From NCBI RefSeq assembly GCF_014648995.1, contig NZ_BMSE01000008.1, positions 62,001 through 126,000 on the forward strand: 64,000 nucleotides of DNA, read 5' to 3'. The notes under the pieces are model-generated. The model saw only the letters and a program-made list of their open reading frames with translations, had not been told where the DNA came from and searched no databases. The translations under genes and the position numbers were made by a program. This DNA is from Streptomyces massasporeus. Lineage in GTDB: Bacteria; Actinomycetota; Actinomycetes; Streptomycetales; Streptomycetaceae. Of this stretch, positions 50,496 through 57,623 are shown in pieces (within the stretch, counting starts at the first letter, position 1; every line of letters begins with the position of its first letter).

Positions 50496-51351
50496 GGCTC
50501 AGTCCCAACGTGGTCAGGGCGTTGGTCCACGCGTCGGTGCAGTGCCGCGCGGTCTCGCCCTTGGCCTGCGCGGCGGTGAACAGGCGCGTGGTGTGGGCGT
50601 CGGTGAGGCAGCCGCACCGACCGTGCGTGGACAGCACCGCGAGAAACGTGCGGTAGACGGTGGCGTGCACTGCCTCCCGGGCCTCGGCGATGCGCTGCTC
50701 CGCCATGGCAATGCCACGGTCCAAGTAGGTCGGCGTGCGGTGCGGACACGCCCCGCCACCGGCCGGTGTGGGCACCGTGACGGACGCCGGACGGGCCGGG
50801 GCCGGCTCCTTCACGATCAGCGCGCGAACCACGTCCGGGAGGGCAGTCATGGTGCCGGTACCGGGCCCAAGCCAACGGGCGTACTGCATGGACGACTTGA
50901 TGTCCACGCCGGGGCGTACGGCGTTGGCCGACTGCATCGTCCCCATGTAGAGCCAGTGCTCGCCTCGGGTCGTCGACACGGTCCGAGTGGAGGGCAGCGT
51001 GGCACGGGCCCAGGTGATGGCGGCCGGGTTGTCCAGGTCCACGACGGTGAGGCCAGCGCCGCCGGGGTGGTAGGCCACGCCCGCCGCTTCCCGCCACGCC
51101 CGCGCCCACGGCGTCGAGTTGATGACGGTTGGGTCGGTGGTGGCGGCGGCCCATCCGTGGCACGGGTTCGGGCAGGCGCAGGGGCCGGGGGCCTTCATGT
51201 TCGGCCGGCCACCACAGACGTTCTTGGCGCAGGCCGGGCAGTTCCCGAACGGCACCTTGCCCGCTCGTAACGGGAGCGGAGGCACTCCCCAGGCTGCGAG
51301 GGAGAGAGCGGTAGCGAGGTGGTCTCGCCGAATGTCGGTCGGTTGGGTCAT
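50488..51351 (-). CDS. Bifunctional primase-polymerase (AEP) of the AICE
   Basis: A 287-residue protein: ALSLAAWGVPPLPLRAGKVP, AGLTVVDLDNPAAITWA (metal-binding DxD), STTRGEHWLYMG (catalytic His motif) and VRPGVDIKSSMQYARWLGPG (third acidic motif) are the order of the archaeo-eukaryotic primase-polymerase fold. Cysteine pairs (CPACAKNVCGG, CACPNPCHGW) suggest a zinc knuckle. It would prime and extend DNA from the iteron origin with the helicase. ATG 51351 is chosen over the longer frame, which reaches into tra. Confidence 0.87.
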   Translation of the reverse strand: MTQPTDIRRDHLATALSLAAWGVPPLPLRAGKVPFGNCPACAKNVCGGRPNMKAPGPCACPNPCHGWAAATTDPTVINSTPWARAWREAAGVAYHPGGAGLTVVDLDNPAAITWARATLPSTRTVSTTRGEHWLYMGTMQSANAVRPGVDIKSSMQYARWLGPGTGTMTALPDVVRALIVKEPAPARPASVTVPTPAGGGACPHRTPTYLDRGIAMAEQRIAEAREAVHATVYRTFLAVLSTHGRCGCLTDAHTTRLFTAAQAKGETARHCTDAWTNALTTLGLSHV

Positions 51352-51445
51352 GCTGGAGGTCTCCAGTTCGGTGTAAGCGGGCTGGATTGGCGGCGGCCCC
51401 GGCTCTTGGTCGGATTGGGGCCGCCGTTTCGTGCGTCGGGGGTGG

Positions 51446-53287
51446 TCAGGCCGCTTGCTGGCCGGGCAGGAGCCGGCCATCGACGGTCCGGTGCACCGAT
51501 CCGTCGGCGGTCAGGGCTCGGATTTCGCGGGAGACGGTGCCCTTGTTCAGGCCGGTCCGGTCGACCACGTCCCTCGCCGTCCGGGCTCCGGCCTGTACGG
51601 CGGCCAGCACCTTGTCCCGGTTGCTCAGCGCCCCGGACGGTGCGGCCGTCTCCTTGACCAGGTGCAGCGGTCGCGACGACTGCCCGCTGGACGACTGGTC
51701 CGGGGTCCAGATGGACTTGGGCAGCTTGCGGACGCCCGCGTCGTCCAGGGTCCAGGTGCGGAGCATGCGCGGCCCGTAGCCCTTGAGGTAGCCGTGCCCC
51801 CGGTACTCACGGCCCTCGGGGATCTGGTGCGGGGCGTAGTGCGCACAGTCATCCAGCGCGACCTGCGCCTGTGTCGTGCCGGCCACCCGCAGCGAGAACC
51901 GCGTCAGGAGGTTGGGTGCGATCAGCTTGTGCACGCCCGGGGCCCCGCCATCGGTGAGCGGGTACTGCGTCGCCCACCACAGAACGACACCGCGCGAGCG
52001 ACCGAGCGAGGACAGCTCAATCAGCCGCTGCAGCCGCTCCTTGTCCTTGGAGATCAGGGCCAGGATCACCTGCCCCTCATCCACGACCACGGTGAGCTGA
52101 CGGCCGTCCCACACGCTGATCCCGCGCTGCTTCATGTCCACCTTGCGGCGGGTCATCTCGGCGTGCGCGTCGTCCACACCGGCCGTGATCTCGTCGCTCT
52201 CCACGGCGACGCGGCACGCGTGCTCCCAGACGGTGGCCTCTTCGCCCTTGCCATCGATGAGCAGCAGGTCACCGCGCAGGTGCGCGGTCGCCATCAGCGG
52301 ACGGAACGACCAGGACTTGCCGGTGCCGGACGCGCCGGACACCAACAGCCGCTCATCGAACGGGATCAGAACCTCGTCACCGGTCTCGGTGTCCAGACCG
52401 AGGCTCATCGCCATCGCATCGGACGGGATGCGGTCCGGAGTCCACAGCGAGGAAACGCCCGCGGCTGCCGACCGCGTCGCCAACGTGAGGACAGCCCAGC
52501 CGCCGCGCGAGGCTGAGGTGATCCGTATGCGCAGGGCGGTGCGGGCACCGAGCAGAGCACGCACCGAGTCGGCCTTGTCCGCGAGCGTCTTGACGGTCCA
52601 CGTCCCGTCCAGCCGGATCTCACAGCGGATGCCGCCCGGCTCCATGGCCGGGGGTGTGGTCACCGTGCCGGACAGGCCACGGTCCGGGGCGTGCTCCACC
52701 CAGTAGGACGGGTCCAGACGTTCCATGAGCTGACGCTCTTCCACCGTGACGGACTCATCGACCGGCACCCGCAGCTTGCGCCGACCGAGCGCGAGACCGG
52801 CCACGTTCGCCCCGATCAGCGCGGCCGAGGCGGCGGCCGGCCACAGCGTCAGGTTCGAGGCGGACATCACCACGGACGTGATGACCGTGGGCACGGCGTG
52901 CACCGCGTGCGCCTGAATCGCCCGAGCTTTGAGCGTGCTCGGGTAGTTCACCCGAGCGGCCTTGAGCTTGGCGCGGGTGTCGCGCTCGTGCCGCGCGGCT
53001 GCCTTGCTCGCCACCCGCGCCGCCCGGCGGCCCGCCGCGAACGGATTGTTCGACGCGGCGCGCGCGGTGAGTTGCTGCGACTTGGCGGTGGCGCTCGTGG
53101 AGCGCGCGGCGTTGTGCTCCTTCTGCGCCGCCATGAGCGCCTTCAAGTGCTCCGGGGTGCGCAGCTTGTCCCGCCGGTCCGCCTCAAGATCCCAGCGGAC
53201 CGCGAACGGCACACAGACGGGTGCGAGCGAATCCAACGCGCTGTTGGTGGTGTTGGCGGTGGTCGACCATGCTTGTTTCCAGTCCAC
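51446..53287 (-). CDS. FtsK/SpoIIIE-type DNA translocase Tra
   Basis: A 613-residue transfer protein: N-terminal basic region, two membrane helices (about 130-170, VITSVVMSASNLTLWPAAASAALIGANVAGL), FtsK ATPase with Walker A LVSGASGTGKSWSF and Walker B LTVVVDEGQVILAL, WATQYP motif, and a C-terminal winged helix (RTARDVVDRTGLNKGTVSREIRAL) that should bind the clt transfer site. One hexameric Tra moves double-stranded DNA between mycelia. GTG 53287 with GGAGG seven bases upstream is preferred to TTG 53302. Confidence 0.92.
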   Translation of the reverse strand: MDWKQAWSTTANTTNSALDSLAPVCVPFAVRWDLEADRRDKLRTPEHLKALMAAQKEHNAARSTSATAKSQQLTARAASNNPFAAGRRAARVASKAAARHERDTRAKLKAARVNYPSTLKARAIQAHAVHAVPTVITSVVMSASNLTLWPAAASAALIGANVAGLALGRRKLRVPVDESVTVEERQLMERLDPSYWVEHAPDRGLSGTVTTPPAMEPGGIRCEIRLDGTWTVKTLADKADSVRALLGARTALRIRITSASRGGWAVLTLATRSAAAGVSSLWTPDRIPSDAMAMSLGLDTETGDEVLIPFDERLLVSGASGTGKSWSFRPLMATAHLRGDLLLIDGKGEEATVWEHACRVAVESDEITAGVDDAHAEMTRRKVDMKQRGISVWDGRQLTVVVDEGQVILALISKDKERLQRLIELSSLGRSRGVVLWWATQYPLTDGGAPGVHKLIAPNLLTRFSLRVAGTTQAQVALDDCAHYAPHQIPEGREYRGHGYLKGYGPRMLRTWTLDDAGVRKLPKSIWTPDQSSSGQSSRPLHLVKETAAPSGALSNRDKVLAAVQAGARTARDVVDRTGLNKGTVSREIRALTADGSVHRTVDGRLLPGQQAA

Positions 53288-53354
53288 GAAAGGGTCCTCC
53301 AAGACCGTGGATGAGGGCCGGTGCGCCGTTGCGTGGCGTCACCGGCCCGCCCGA

Positions 53355-53482
53355 GTTGCAGGGGCGGTGCTGTCGGTTGCGTCGACAACCCCGGTTGAAC
53401 CCCTGCAACCGCCTGTGACCTGCGAAGTTGCAGAGTTGAGCGATGGGGAGGGGTGGGGCCCTACGCGCACGCGCGCGTAGGG
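53355..53482. promoter_or_regulatory. Structured tra upstream region
   Basis: GTTGCAGGGG (53355-53364) pairs with CCCCTGCAAC (53400-53409), with GGTTG/CAACC inside. CCCTACGCG (53459-53467) pairs with CGCGTAGGG (53474-53482). The 317-base gap between the spread gene and tra holds these repeats and no gene; it may contain a tra operator or the clt locus. Confidence 0.45.
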
Positions 53483-53604
53483 CGGCGGAAAACAGGGCCG
53501 TGCAACCCCCTGGCGAGGCCCTGAAACGCCGTTCACGGCCCCGGGGGTCTGGACCCACACGCGAGGGGGGTCGAACGCTCTGCGGGCCACCTACGGGTTT
53601 CGGA

Positions 53605-53988
53605 TCAACGCCCCTTTCGACGCACGCGCTTGGCGGCGGCCTTGCCGTCACCGCCACCCACCGAGCGGACGACCGTGACCACGCCCCACGTCATGACAGC
53701 GGCCAGCAGCGCGAGAATCGCCAAGTTCGCGGCGATGGCGGTGAGCACGCCGACGAGCAGCGGGCCGAAGTAGACCCCGGCGGCCACCGCGCCGGCCCCG
53801 ACGCCGGAACCGAGCGCGAGACGCTGCACCGTGCGGTCCGGCGGCGCGTGGTGGATGTGCTGAATCACCGTCGGCGCCCACTGCTGCGGGTCAGCCATCG
53901 GGACGATGTTGGCGGGGGTGTCGTTGTAGACGTAACGGCCGTCCGGGAGGCGGACGACGCCGGGCACGGGCAGGTTGTCGGAGTCCAC
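53605..53988 (-). CDS. Spread-type membrane protein of the AICE
   Basis: A 127-residue protein: GVVRLPDGRYVYNDTPANIV, QQWAPTVIQHIHHAPPDRT, two helices (about 58-76 and 80-103), then a basic tail (GKAAAKRVRRKGR). Position just upstream of tra and the membrane/basic layout match Spd proteins that help plasmid spread within recipient mycelium. GGAGG precedes GTG 53988. Confidence 0.75.
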   Translation of the reverse strand: MDSDNLPVPGVVRLPDGRYVYNDTPANIVPMADPQQWAPTVIQHIHHAPPDRTVQRLALGSGVGAGAVAAGVYFGPLLVGVLTAIAANLAILALLAAVMTWGVVTVVRSVGGGDGKAAAKRVRRKGR

Positions 53989-54003
53989 CGGGGACCTCCC
54001 AGG

Positions 54004-54054
54004 TCAGTTGGAGTCGGCGCAGGGAACGCAGGCACTCACGGGTGCGGTGGCCAT
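54004..54054 (-). CDS. Possible 16-residue coupled micro-ORF
   Basis: MATAPVSACVPCADSN. Its ATG overlaps the DUF2637 stop (TGATG) and it ends just before the next gene's ribosome site. It has a CxxC pair but no further support; may be only a coupling device. Confidence 0.25.
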   Translation of the reverse strand: MATAPVSACVPCADSN

Positions 54055-55064
54055 CAGTGGCCCGTGCCGGCGAGATCGACCGGCACGCCGTTGACGGGCC
54101 CGCGCAGTTCGGCGTAGCGGGTCGAGACCCAGCCCACTGACCAGCCGCACAGTTCGGCAGCGGTCCGCACCGACAGGCCCTCGGCACGGGCGGCGGCCAC
54201 GATGGCGCGCGCGTCGTCCTCGGGCAGCTTGTCCGTGGCAGGACCGGCGGACAGCAGCGCGGCGCGTTCACGCGCGGCCCGCTCCTCCCGCTCCTGCCGT
54301 TCATGGCGCTCCCGCTCGGCACGCTTACGCTGCTCGCGTTCCGTGCGTTCGGCGGCCTCCCGCTCACGGCGTTCACGCTCGCGCTCACGCTGTTCACGCT
54401 CACGCTCGGAGCGTTCACGCTGCTCGCGCTCAGCACGCTCCCGAGCCTGCTCACGCTCTCGTTCCTCCCGCCGCGCGGCGGCCTCCCGCTCGCTCTGTTC
54501 ACGGGCCATGCGGGCTTCGTGCTCACGCTGTTCACGCGCCAGCGCCGCCGCGTGCTCGCGCTCCTCGCGCTCCCGCCGGGCAGCCTCGTCACGCCGCTCG
54601 ATCGCGGCGCGCTCGCGGGCTTCCCGCTCTGCCTCCCGCTTGGCCTCCAGCGCCAGCACGGCGGCAGTGATCGCGCGCCGGTAGGCCAGTCCGGTCTCTG
54701 CCGTGACGATCAGCAGCAGCGGCGCGACCGCGTGCACAGCCACGCCCACCAGGTCGTTCTTCAGCGCGGAGTCGGCCACGTTGAGGGCGAGCGTCATGCA
54801 GCCGGTCATCCACCGCAGCGCGATCGGCCACCGTCCGCCGTTGCCCCCGAGCCGGGCGAGCACCGCGTCAAGCCGGACCACGATGACCACGGCCGCATCC
54901 ACCACCAGGGGAAGGATCGGGGCGGTCCAGTCCCACCGGTCGGGGGTGTGGGCGGAGGCGAGCGGCGTGACCGTGAGGATCGAATAGAGCATCGCGCCCC
55001 CGACGATCAACCACGTCCCGGCCGACAGCGCCCGCTCTGCTGAACGGATCTGAACGCCGTTCAC
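54054..55064 (-). CDS. DUF2637 (SpdB-like) membrane protein with long charged helix
   Basis: A 336-residue protein. Residues 1-150 hold four membrane helices of the DUF2637/SpdB type (LSAGTWLIVGGAMLYSILTV, APILPLVVDAAVVIVVRL). About 150-285 is an uninterrupted Glu/Arg-rich stretch (e.g. EREREQRERERERREREAAE) expected to form a single rigid alpha helix. The last 50 residues contain a helix-turn-helix-like segment (LSVRTAAELCGWSVGWVSTR). It probably acts in intramycelial spread; the helix could span to Tra or DNA. GTG 55064 overlaps the DUF6303 stop. Confidence 0.8.
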   Translation of the reverse strand: MNGVQIRSAERALSAGTWLIVGGAMLYSILTVTPLASAHTPDRWDWTAPILPLVVDAAVVIVVRLDAVLARLGGNGGRWPIALRWMTGCMTLALNVADSALKNDLVGVAVHAVAPLLLIVTAETGLAYRRAITAAVLALEAKREAEREARERAAIERRDEAARREREEREHAAALAREQREHEARMAREQSEREAAARREEREREQARERAEREQRERSEREREQRERERERREREAAERTEREQRKRAERERHERQEREERAARERAALLSAGPATDKLPEDDARAIVAAARAEGLSVRTAAELCGWSVGWVSTRYAELRGPVNGVPVDLAGTGH

Positions 55065-55357
55065 GCGCTCACCCCCGACCACGAACGGACCCGGATCGCA
55101 GCGATCAGAACGACCGGGGAGGCGGGGTCGTCGGGGATCTCGCTGTCCTCGGTCCACGTCCACTCAGCGCCCGGCACCGGCTCGAAGCCGAGCACGCTGA
55201 GCGCGTTCGTACGGTCCGTGAACGTTGGGATCGAGCGCCCGAACCGGTGCTCGGGCCACTGCTCGGTGGTGTTCATCAAGGCCACGTACAGACGCCACCG
55301 GCCCTGACGCATGGACATCTGCGCGGCGAACTCCCGCGCACTCTTCTGGCCGCTCAC
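55061..55357 (-). CDS. DUF6303 small AICE protein
   Basis: A 98-residue protein: GRWRLYVALMNTTEQWPEHR, FTDRTNALSVLGFEPVPGAEWTWTE, SPVVLIAAIRVRSW. It fits the DUF6303 group found in Streptomyces mobile elements. Start and stop overlap its neighbours by four bases (GTGA), so it is in the transfer operon. Function unknown. Confidence 0.75.
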   Translation of the reverse strand: MSGQKSAREFAAQMSMRQGRWRLYVALMNTTEQWPEHRFGRSIPTFTDRTNALSVLGFEPVPGAEWTWTEDSEIPDDPASPVVLIAAIRVRSWSGVSA

Positions 55358-55602
55358 GCCGCGCCGCCCCGGTGCGCGTCCGTGGCCTGGTGCGCCAGCG
55401 CGGTGAGCAACCGGCGGCGGATCCGCCGGACGTCCAGCTCGGTGGGGGTGCGGTCCATGGTGATGATCTGCGCGTCCAACAGCTCGACGCCGGCCAGGAT
55501 GACCGGCATCTCCCGCTCGATCGCGTCCAGCTCGGCGTCCGTCGGCTCCATGAAGTCGGCGAACGCGGTAACAGCGTCCTGAACAGTGACGATGTGATCC
55601 AT
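55354..55602 (-). CDS. DUF6284 small AICE protein
   Basis: An 82-residue acidic helical protein: MDHIVTVQDAVTAFADFMEP, TDAELDAIEREMPVILAGVE, LDVRRIRRRLLTALAHQA. This is the DUF6284 pattern. It is the first gene of the leftward transfer-replication operon, with GGAAGGA 11 bases upstream and a long structured leader. Function unknown. Confidence 0.75.
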   Translation of the reverse strand: MDHIVTVQDAVTAFADFMEPTDAELDAIEREMPVILAGVELLDAQIITMDRTPTELDVRRIRRRLLTALAHQATDAHRGGAA

Positions 55603-55638
55603 TGGGTCGTGTGTCCTTCCAGGTGGACGGCCCGAACA

Positions 55639-55797
55639 GCGGCCCCGGTGTTCGAGCACCGGGGCCGCGCGCCGTTGAAGTCGGTAGATCCGGCTCCCCT
55701 CAGCGCTGCTCGTACGAGACGAGCAGCGGAGGCAACCGGCCGCAGCGAAGCGCTGCGGGATTGAGTTGCGCTGTGCCTCACACGGGAGACCCGTGTG
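55639..55797 (-). ncRNA. Four consecutive hairpins in the transfer-operon leader
   Basis: Stems: GCGGCCCCGGTG/complement (55639-55668, 12 pairs), CTGCTCGT (55706-55726, 8 pairs), CCGCAGCG (55740-55758, 8 pairs, 3-base loop) and CACACGGG (55779-55797, 8 pairs, 3-base loop). They occupy 160 bases between the DUF6284 start and the repressor operator region, so they would be in its leader transcript, or be a separate small RNA. Confidence 0.5.
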
Positions 55798-55931
55798 GCC
55801 GCCTACTTGGCCGAGGAGAGGCGGCGTGATCCCCATTTAGTTGTCAAGGAACGAGCGTTGCCTTCGTACTCACCCCCTTGACCAGGGGCTTTCCTCCGGA
55901 CGCCATCAGCGCAAGCGGGCGCACTCAATGG

Positions 55932-56033
55932 TGTTGCACCACCTGCTCAGCTTGTTGGTACAAGCTGATGCAGTGATGTTGCACCGCTGGATGGTGGGGC
56001 GTCAAGGGGTTAGAGGCTGCCTGTACCAACAAG
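55932..56033. promoter_or_regulatory. Operator region of the KorSA-like repressor
   Basis: CTTGTTGGTACA (55951-55962) and TGTACCAACAAG (56022-56033) are perfect 12-base complements 59 bases apart. TGTTGCACC is repeated directly at 55932-55940 and 55977-55985. Lying between divergent operons just before the GntR start, they should let the repressor control both, possibly with DNA looping. Confidence 0.72.
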
Positions 56034-56059
56034 TGGGGCGAGTGCGTCATGATGGGGTC

Positions 56060-56833
56060 ATGAACAAGCAACCGAAGTACCGCCAGGTGGCCGACGTCCT
56101 GCGCCGAGAGATCGCCAATGGCGACTTCCCGCCAGGCGCGCGGCTGCCCTCGGAGAGTGAGCTTCAGCAGCGGTTCGACGCGTCCCGGAACACCGTCAGG
56201 AACGGTCTGAGTCTGCTGGTCAGTGAGGGTCTGATCTCGTCCAGCCAGGGACTCGGCTACGAGGTCAAGTCACACGAGGTGTTCGAGCTGAACGCGTCGA
56301 AGTTCGAGAACCTGAACTTCCCGCAGAACGGCGACGCGTACAACACCAACGTGACCAGCGCGGGGCGTCGGCCGCATCAGACGTTCCGTGTTGAGATGCT
56401 GCCGGCCTCAGAGGAGATCGCCGACCGGCTCAAGGTCACCGCAGGTACGAAGGCTGTATTGCGGTTTTGTCATCGCTATGTGGACGACGTTCCTTGGTCG
56501 ACTCAGGCCACCTACTATCCGTCGTGGCTGGTCGACGGCTCGCCGCGTTTGGCTGAGCCCGGAGACATAGAGGAAGGCACCACGCGGTATCTCGCTGCGC
56601 GCGGCATTGAGCAGGTGGGGTACTTCGACGAGATCGCCGCGCGGATGCCGACCCCGGAGGAGGCACGGTTGTTGGAGATCGGAGCCGGCGTGCCAGTGCT
56701 GCTCTGGACGCGGACGGGCTACTCGGCAGAGCGGCCCATCCGATGCACCATCACGACGTTCCGGGGTGATCTGAACCGGATGAACTACGAGATCGGCGAC
56801 CTGACCGCCCGAAGCGAGAACGAGCCTCAGTGA
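56060..56833 (+). CDS. KorSA-like GntR/HutC repressor of the AICE
   Basis: A 257-residue protein: winged helix (YRQVADVLRREIANGDFPPG, RFDASRNTVRNGLSLLVSEG) and a UTRA effector domain (VLRFCHRYVDDVPWSTQATY, GIEQVGYFDEIAARMPTPEE). KorSA of pSAM2 represses replication and transfer genes. ATG 56060 (MNKQPKYRQV) is chosen from the homology; the longer frame would run through the operator. It overlaps the GNAT gene by four bases. Confidence 0.88.
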   Translation: MNKQPKYRQVADVLRREIANGDFPPGARLPSESELQQRFDASRNTVRNGLSLLVSEGLISSSQGLGYEVKSHEVFELNASKFENLNFPQNGDAYNTNVTSAGRRPHQTFRVEMLPASEEIADRLKVTAGTKAVLRFCHRYVDDVPWSTQATYYPSWLVDGSPRLAEPGDIEEGTTRYLAARGIEQVGYFDEIAARMPTPEEARLLEIGAGVPVLLWTRTGYSAERPIRCTITTFRGDLNRMNYEIGDLTARSENEPQ

Positions 56834-57399
56834 GAATTATCCCCGCCCGCCCGGACGACGTCTCCAGGCTGCTGGCCTTCCGCGAGGAGGCCGCAGCCTG
56901 GCTTTCCCGCCTCGGCACCGACCAGTGGCGACGCCCCTATCCCGCTGACAAGCTGCTGGAGACCATCGAGGCAGGAACCGTCTTCATGGTTGTGGACGAC
57001 GATGCGACGGTCGGGACCATCACTCTGACTCCTGATGCAGAGGCAGGACTCTGGACAGAGCAGGAACTCGCAGAGCCCTCCCTGTTTATCAACAAGCTCA
57101 CTGTGGCGCGCACGCATGCCGGGGCGAACGTCGGGGGGCGCCTGCTCGACTGGGCAGGGGATCGGGCTTATCAGGCCGGAGCCAAATGGCTCCGTCTCGA
57201 TGCGTGGACGACCAATGAGGGGCTTCAGGCGTACTACCTTCGGCAGGGCTTCGAGCATGTTCGGACAGTCGTTGAGGGAGCGGCCGTGAACGGCGGCCCT
57301 CGGGTGTCTGGCTGGCTTGCTCAGCGCCCGACACGTCCTGCGGAGCACGGTTTCACCGACGACACTCCCAAGCTGGGCGGGGGCTGCTCCTCTTCATGA
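56830..57399 (+). CDS. GNAT-family acetyltransferase of the AICE
   Basis: A 189-residue protein: MRIIPARPDDVSRLLAFREE, LFINKLTVARTHAGANVGGR (acetyl-CoA loop), LDWAGDRAYQAGAKWLRLDA and YYLRQGFEHVRTV. GTG 56830 overlaps the repressor stop, so the two are co-expressed. Its last codons (GGGCSSS) begin the first copy of the duplicated end sequence; a remnant of the same 3-prime end recurs at 59710. Confidence 0.85.
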   Translation: MRIIPARPDDVSRLLAFREEAAAWLSRLGTDQWRRPYPADKLLETIEAGTVFMVVDDDATVGTITLTPDAEAGLWTEQELAEPSLFINKLTVARTHAGANVGGRLLDWAGDRAYQAGAKWLRLDAWTTNEGLQAYYLRQGFEHVRTVVEGAAVNGGPRVSGWLAQRPTRPAEHGFTDDTPKLGGGCSSS

Positions 57400-57550
57400 G
57401 TGAGGCCCAGGGTGACATTGCCGGGCCCTCCGTGGGCCCCTCTGGGCCCTCCGAGGTCGACCGACGACGACCACAACGACGGCCCGGCCGCAGTTCAATT
57501 GGGGTGCGCACGCCTCTGACCAGGGCCGTCGGCCGGGTCTGGGGGCCCGT
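57382..57550 (+). repeat. Duplicated AICE end, inner copy
   Basis: From GGCTGCTC (end of the GNAT gene) through CTGGGCCCTCCGAGGTCGAC (57442-57461) to CTGACCAGGG (57516-57525) and beyond, this matches 59710-59877 in order with small gaps. It has lost, or never had, the 18-base attachment core. The 225-base gap holds no other feature but the cargo promoter. Confidence 0.75.
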
Positions 57551-57623
57551 TTTTCAGCGTGGACCCTTGGGCTTGCGCTACCGTTCACGTTGACGCATTT
57601 CGTGGCGAGGTGTGGGGGTCGGA

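Noticed and set aside
54202..55043. Two rightward open frames opposite the DUF2637 gene
   Set aside because: They arise from the Glu/Arg codon repeats read backwards (Ser/Arg and Leu/Ala repeats) and have no start signals.
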